From Laspinema olomoucense D3b (GTDB taxonomy: Bacteria > Cyanobacteriota > Cyanobacteriia > Cyanobacteriales > Laspinemataceae), in NCBI RefSeq assembly GCF_025370785.1, contig NZ_JAMXFA010000020.1:1-64000 (forward strand): 64,000 nucleotides of DNA. The letters are read 5' to 3'. Shown one piece after another: positions 60,528-64,000 of the stretch. Positions within the stretch are counted from its first letter, which is position 1. Every line of letters starts with the position of its first letter. The notes under the pieces were generated by a model that searched no databases, had not been told where the DNA came from, and saw only the letters and a program-made list of their open reading frames with translations. The position numbers were made by a program, and so were the translations under genes.

Positions 60528-61373
60528 TTACCCCGATTGCTGTTGTTTGATGTAGCAAATCCCAGCAAAAATTAGATCCGGCATGGCGATCGCCTGTTTT
60601 GCCATCTCTGGCGCACTCTCTTGGAGATATCTCAAGAGCATTTCCCCTCCTCCCCCGGTGATCACCACCGTAGAGGTGGGAAAGCGCTGCCACCAGTCCT
60701 CGATAAAGTCTCGCACCCCGGACCCAATCCCATAAATTACTCCAGAGGCGATCGCCTCCGGGGTGGTTAAAGCCCAGCGTGGGGGTAAGGTGGCTGGAAA
60801 TGTTACCGGAGGTAATGCGGCGGTTTTTTCCGTTAACGATTGCAGTTGTAACCCAAACCCAGGGAGAATTGCTCCTCCGACTAATCGGCCCTCGGGGTCT
60901 GCGCCGGTCAAGGTGAGGGCGGTTCCCGCATCCACGACCAAAACCGGCCAACCCCATTGCCTTGCTGCGCCCACTAAGGCCAAGGCGCGATCGATTCCCA
61001 AGGTGGGATAGAGTCCCAACAGGGGCACATCCTCCAGAGTAATGAGGTAGAATCTCCCGTAAGACTGCCAAAGCGCTAACTGGTGGGGAACGACGGAGGC
61101 GATCCACAGGGGAGGGTTCGGGGCGATCGCCTCACCTCCGGGCGGACCGGGAGACTCCAGACCCGCACACCACAACTCACCCCGGTTCCAGCCATGAATC
61201 AGCTTTTCCCCAGCAGCCGAGTCTAAATGAGGGCTGTGCCACACCTGTTTACAGACCTCGCCCTGAAACCAAGCCCAGTGTAGTCGGGAATTTCCAATGC
61301 TTAAGGCCAGCCAGTTGCGGGCATCGCGTCCCGATTCGGTTGCACTGTTGCTCATGTTAGGGTGGCCCTGCAT
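60528..61373 (-). CDS. coaX: Type III pantothenate kinase
   Basis: A 281-aa enzyme of coenzyme A synthesis, phosphorylating pantothenate with ATP in the cytoplasm. The type III (CoaX) signatures are present: the N-terminal phosphate loop SIGNSRLHWAW, GIDRALALVGA, and VVDAGTALTLTGADPEGRL with LVGGAILPG. Length and order match CoaX rather than bacterial CoaA. Cyanobacteria use this form. The start could also be the internal ATG at 61355. The gene ends 20 bp from the convergent alpha/beta hydrolase gene. Confidence 0.92.
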   Translation of the reverse strand: MQGHPNMSNSATESGRDARNWLALSIGNSRLHWAWFQGEVCKQVWHSPHLDSAAGEKLIHGWNRGELWCAGLESPGPPGGEAIAPNPPLWIASVVPHQLALWQSYGRFYLITLEDVPLLGLYPTLGIDRALALVGAARQWGWPVLVVDAGTALTLTGADPEGRLVGGAILPGFGLQLQSLTEKTAALPPVTFPATLPPRWALTTPEAIASGVIYGIGSGVRDFIEDWWQRFPTSTVVITGGGGEMLLRYLQESAPEMAKQAIAMPDLIFAGICYIKQQQSG

Positions 61374-61596
61374 TCCCCTGATTTTTACGTCCGCTTAGAG
61401 TTGCTTATAATCAAATAGAGATGAATCGATTGAAGTTCTTAGAATTTTCTGAGATATTATAGCAAATTTTTTGAATTTATTTCACCGAGAATTATAAAAT
61501 AACCTTAATTTTTTATAAAAATTTGTTAAGATAGCAGGATAAAGAACACCGGCATCTGCGTCATCGGTTTAGGTTGGTCCCCTGAGATAAAAATTT

Positions 61597-63648
61597 ATGT
61601 ATATAAAACAACAAGCCCCCGACTGTAAATGGCCGAAGCCTGATTTATCAATCCCGCAAGCCCGTCGGTCTATCCATGAGGTGACCGACACTTACAAAGA
61701 AAGTATGGAGATACAAAATTTACATCCTTGGGAACTCCAGAGGGAAATTGAGCGATCTCGATTGCTCAACGAGATCAATAACAAGGTTCGCAGTACCCTA
61801 GATTTAGATGAAGTGCTCCAAGCTGCCTGTCATTTGTTAGGGGAAACGTTCAACTGTAGTCGAGTCAGCATTTTAGTCAACGAATCGGGAGTGGGGGACT
61901 GGTTAATTACCCGAGGAGAGTATAAGACGGATGATTACACCAGCCAACTGGGGACGCGAGTACCATTGGCGGATAATCCCCACTTGCATCAGTTGATGTC
62001 GCAGACAGAACCCTTAGCGGTGACGCAATTTTTAGAGTTTCCTGGGTTGGGGAAAGAAACGTTGCAACTGGTGCAGGAACTCAGAATTAAGTCCATGCTG
62101 GCGATCGCCACCTCTTACCAGGGGAAAGTCAATGGCATTATTGGATTGCATCAGTGCGATCGCGAACGGGAGTGGTCGCAGTGGGAACAAGACCTGTTAG
62201 AAGGGGTTGCCTCTCAACTGGCGATCGCCATTAATCAAGCTCAATTGTACAGTGCCACCCGTGCGGCAGCGCAACGAGAATCTTTACTGCGCCTGATTAC
62301 GAACCAAATTCGCAGTACATTGGACCTGAATACGGTTTTAAAAACCGCAGTCCAGGGAGTCCGGGAACTCCTAAATACTGACCGGGTGGTGATTTACCGA
62401 TTCCTAGAAAACTGGGCCGGTGAAATTGTAGTTGAAGACCTTAATGTGCCTTGGCCTTCGATTTTTGGTGGGATTGTGGCGGATAATTGTTTTAAAACTG
62501 ACCATGCTGAACTCTATAAACAAGGGCGAGTTCGGGCCATCAATGATATTCATCAGGCGGGATTAAATACCTGTCATGTAGACTTTTTGGCCCGACTGGA
62601 AGTTAAGGCTAATTTAATCGTTCCCATTAATATGCCCGGTCATCTTTGGGGGTTGTTGATTGCTCATGAATGTCATTCGACCCGCCATTGGACCCAAGGA
62701 GAAATCGACCTCCTCGAACAATTAGGGCATCAAATGGCAATTGCCATCTCACAAGCAGAATTATATCAACAAGTTCAAGATTCTGCCACCCAATATCAAG
62801 CCCAGGCTGAACAATTAGAGCGGACTTTACAAGAACTCAAAGCGACCCAGCAACAACTCATTCAAAGCGAAAAATTATCCAGTTTGGGACAGTTGGTAGC
62901 GGGAGTTGCCCACGAAATTAACAATGCAAATAACTTTATTCATGCCAATTTATTCTACGTCCATGAATATGTGGAAGCTTTGAAAAAAGCGATTGATATT
63001 TACGAAAGTGCGGCCTCAGAAATTCCTCTGGAAATCGAAGAATTGAATGAAGAGGTGGATTTGGACTATATCCGGTCTGATTCGCCGAACCTCATTTCTT
63101 CGATGCAGCAAGGAAGCGATCGCATTCGCAAAATTGTCCAAAACTTACGGAACTTTTCCCGGTTAGATGAAGCAGGGGTTAAACCTGTGAATCTCAGTGA
63201 AGGTTTAGAAAGCAGTTTATCGATGTTGCAACATCGATTTTCCCCGGAGTTAAAAATTCATAAACATTATCATACTAAAGCCCGAGTGGAATGTCATCCG
63301 GCCCAGATTAATCAAGTGTTTTTTAACTTAATTGATAATGCATTAGATGCGATCGCCTCCAATCCAGGGACAGAAGGTGAACTCACCCTCTCAATTTGCG
63401 AACCCTATCCCAACTGGGTGAGCATTTCCATTAAAGATAATGGTCCGGGAATTTCTGCACAGATTCAAAACCAAATTTTCAATCCCTTTTTTACCACAAA
63501 ACCTGTGGGCCAAGGCACAGGGTTAGGTCTATCTCTGTGCTATCAAATTATCGTTAAAGGTCATAAGGGAAAAATTCGCTGCATCAGCGAAGGAGAGGGG
63601 ACAGAGTTTATTGTAGAACTGCCGCTCAAAATGATGGAAGAGAAATAA
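61597..63648 (+). CDS. GAF / cyanobacteriochrome sensor histidine kinase
   Basis: A 683-aa soluble kinase with two GAF domains. The first (about 55-215) lacks bilin ligands. The second (about 230-390) has the DXCF motif DNCF (Cys298) and the canonical Cys326 in NTCHVDFLARLEVKANL, 28 residues apart, as in DXCF cyanobacteriochromes that respond to blue/violet and green light. A coiled coil leads to a HisKA domain with GVAHEINNANNFIHANL (phosphoacceptor His439; Ala replaces the usual Pro of the HEINNP motif) and a HATPase_c domain (DNALDAIA, DNGPGISAQ, GQGTGLGLSLCYQ). A light-regulated two-component sensor is likely; the regulator is not adjacent. Confidence 0.92.
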   Translation: MYIKQQAPDCKWPKPDLSIPQARRSIHEVTDTYKESMEIQNLHPWELQREIERSRLLNEINNKVRSTLDLDEVLQAACHLLGETFNCSRVSILVNESGVGDWLITRGEYKTDDYTSQLGTRVPLADNPHLHQLMSQTEPLAVTQFLEFPGLGKETLQLVQELRIKSMLAIATSYQGKVNGIIGLHQCDREREWSQWEQDLLEGVASQLAIAINQAQLYSATRAAAQRESLLRLITNQIRSTLDLNTVLKTAVQGVRELLNTDRVVIYRFLENWAGEIVVEDLNVPWPSIFGGIVADNCFKTDHAELYKQGRVRAINDIHQAGLNTCHVDFLARLEVKANLIVPINMPGHLWGLLIAHECHSTRHWTQGEIDLLEQLGHQMAIAISQAELYQQVQDSATQYQAQAEQLERTLQELKATQQQLIQSEKLSSLGQLVAGVAHEINNANNFIHANLFYVHEYVEALKKAIDIYESAASEIPLEIEELNEEVDLDYIRSDSPNLISSMQQGSDRIRKIVQNLRNFSRLDEAGVKPVNLSEGLESSLSMLQHRFSPELKIHKHYHTKARVECHPAQINQVFFNLIDNALDAIASNPGTEGELTLSICEPYPNWVSISIKDNGPGISAQIQNQIFNPFFTTKPVGQGTGLGLSLCYQIIVKGHKGKIRCISEGEGTEFIVELPLKMMEEK

Positions 63649-63963
63649 ACCTATTCCCCACCTCCATCCCGCAAGTCGTCAATAGACCGCTTGCAAAATA
63701 CTGGAGAGATCCCCCTTTCCCCCCTTATTAAGGGGGGCTTTTGGGAATTTAGCAAAAAGTCTAATATTCCTAGAGCAAGCAACCCCTGGCCTTTGCTCTA
63801 GGAACTTAATCTTTAATGATAACACAGGGGTTCCCGGGAGAGAATCGTTTATTGGTAAGGCTTATGATTACCATATATTTTTCGATGAAAACTAATCATT
63901 AAAATATGTAACAATATAAAGAGTAAGCAAACCCTAACATCGACAAGCAAAGGAGGCCACTCA
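63649..63963. other. Intergenic region with REP-like palindrome
   Basis: About 315 bp. The REP-like palindrome lies at 63719-63737 and may terminate the kinase gene. From about 63860 the sequence is AT-rich with a strong Shine-Dalgarno (AAGGAGG at 63950) for the gene starting at 63964. No other gene seen. Confidence 0.5.
63719..63737. repeat. REP-like palindrome CCCCCCTTATTAAGGGGGG
   Basis: Second copy of the 8092-8110 element in opposite orientation (CCCCCCTTATTAAGGGGGG, preceded by GATCCCCCTTT and followed by CTTTTGGG). About 70 bp past the kinase stop. Confidence 0.8.
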
Positions 63964-64000
63964 ATGGTAGCCGTGACCGACAGAGTACAACCGAGACTGA
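63964..64000 (+). CDS. Start of a gene cut by the window edge
   Basis: An ATG preceded by a strong AAGGAGG Shine-Dalgarno seven bases upstream opens a frame of twelve codons (MVAVTDRVQPRL) to the window end. The strength of the ribosome-binding site supports a real, probably well-expressed gene. Too short to identify. Confidence 0.65.
   Translation, partial: MVAVTDRVQPRL

Overview
The window is chromosomal DNA of an oxygenic cyanobacterium, most likely a filamentous Oscillatoriales-type organism. The evidence is psbA (D1), psbI, acsF, a CpcS/CpeS-type phycobiliprotein lyase, cofG, DICT-domain and cyanobacteriochrome-type signalling proteins, and the HIP1 octamer GCGATCGC scattered throughout. 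Genus is not determined from the sequence. Genes are mostly single or in loose pairs on both strands, with long intergenic spacers rich in palindromic and tandem repeats.

Layout. 1-5.7 kb: a 9-bp minisatellite, a DICT-GAF histidine kinase, a repeat-rich spacer, then a divergent module of a 59-aa ribbon-helix-helix protein and a coiled-coil protein separated by an array of TTAAGGAC repeats, and a HEAT-repeat (NblB-like) protein. 5.9-15 kb: GPH-type symporter, phosphoribosyltransferase, AEC-family carrier, a heptameric STRR array, VanY-type carboxypeptidase, M41-like protease, GIY-YIG protein and an acidic M48 protease with TPR-like repeats. 15-26 kb: MBL hydrolase, aroC, a very large multi-PAS kinase, psbA with a recognisable promoter, cofG, a CpdA-like phosphodiesterase, tRNA-Cys and a secreted/outer-membrane-like protein. 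27-29.6 kb: a CRISPR array of 37 repeats and 36 spacers with no cas gene in the window. 29.9-37 kb: acsF, a zinc-ribbon/Ser-Thr kinase/TM2 protein, three conserved cyanobacterial proteins (one DUF2996, one lipoprotein), phycobiliprotein lyase. 37-46 kb: a CBS-cyanobacteriochrome-PAS-GAF-GGDEF protein, an LptD-like outer membrane protein, psbI (38 aa) and a long hypothetical protein. 46-57 kb: GH38 alpha-mannosidase, TPR-like protein, a membrane protein divergent from a PRC-barrel/DUF2382 stress protein, SLH protein, pentapeptide-repeat protein and a 15-blade WD40 protein convergent across a minisatellite. 58-64 kb: small basic protein, Nudix hydrolase, alpha/beta hydrolase, coaX, a GAF/cyanobacteriochrome histidine kinase, and the first codons of a gene leaving the window.

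Functional themes are light sensing and photosynthesis (two DXCF-type bilin-binding GAF domains, D1 with Glu130, PsbI, AcsF, bilin lyase) and cell-envelope maintenance. No complete insertion sequence or prophage was seen. The most unusual material is the non-coding repeat content: 9-bp minisatellites in both orientations bordering a dispersed 20-25 bp motif, heptamer STRRs in inverted arrangement, several palindromic element families, a CRISPR array containing an internal copy of its own leader end, and the RHH/TTAAGGAC module near 3.0-4.8 kb.
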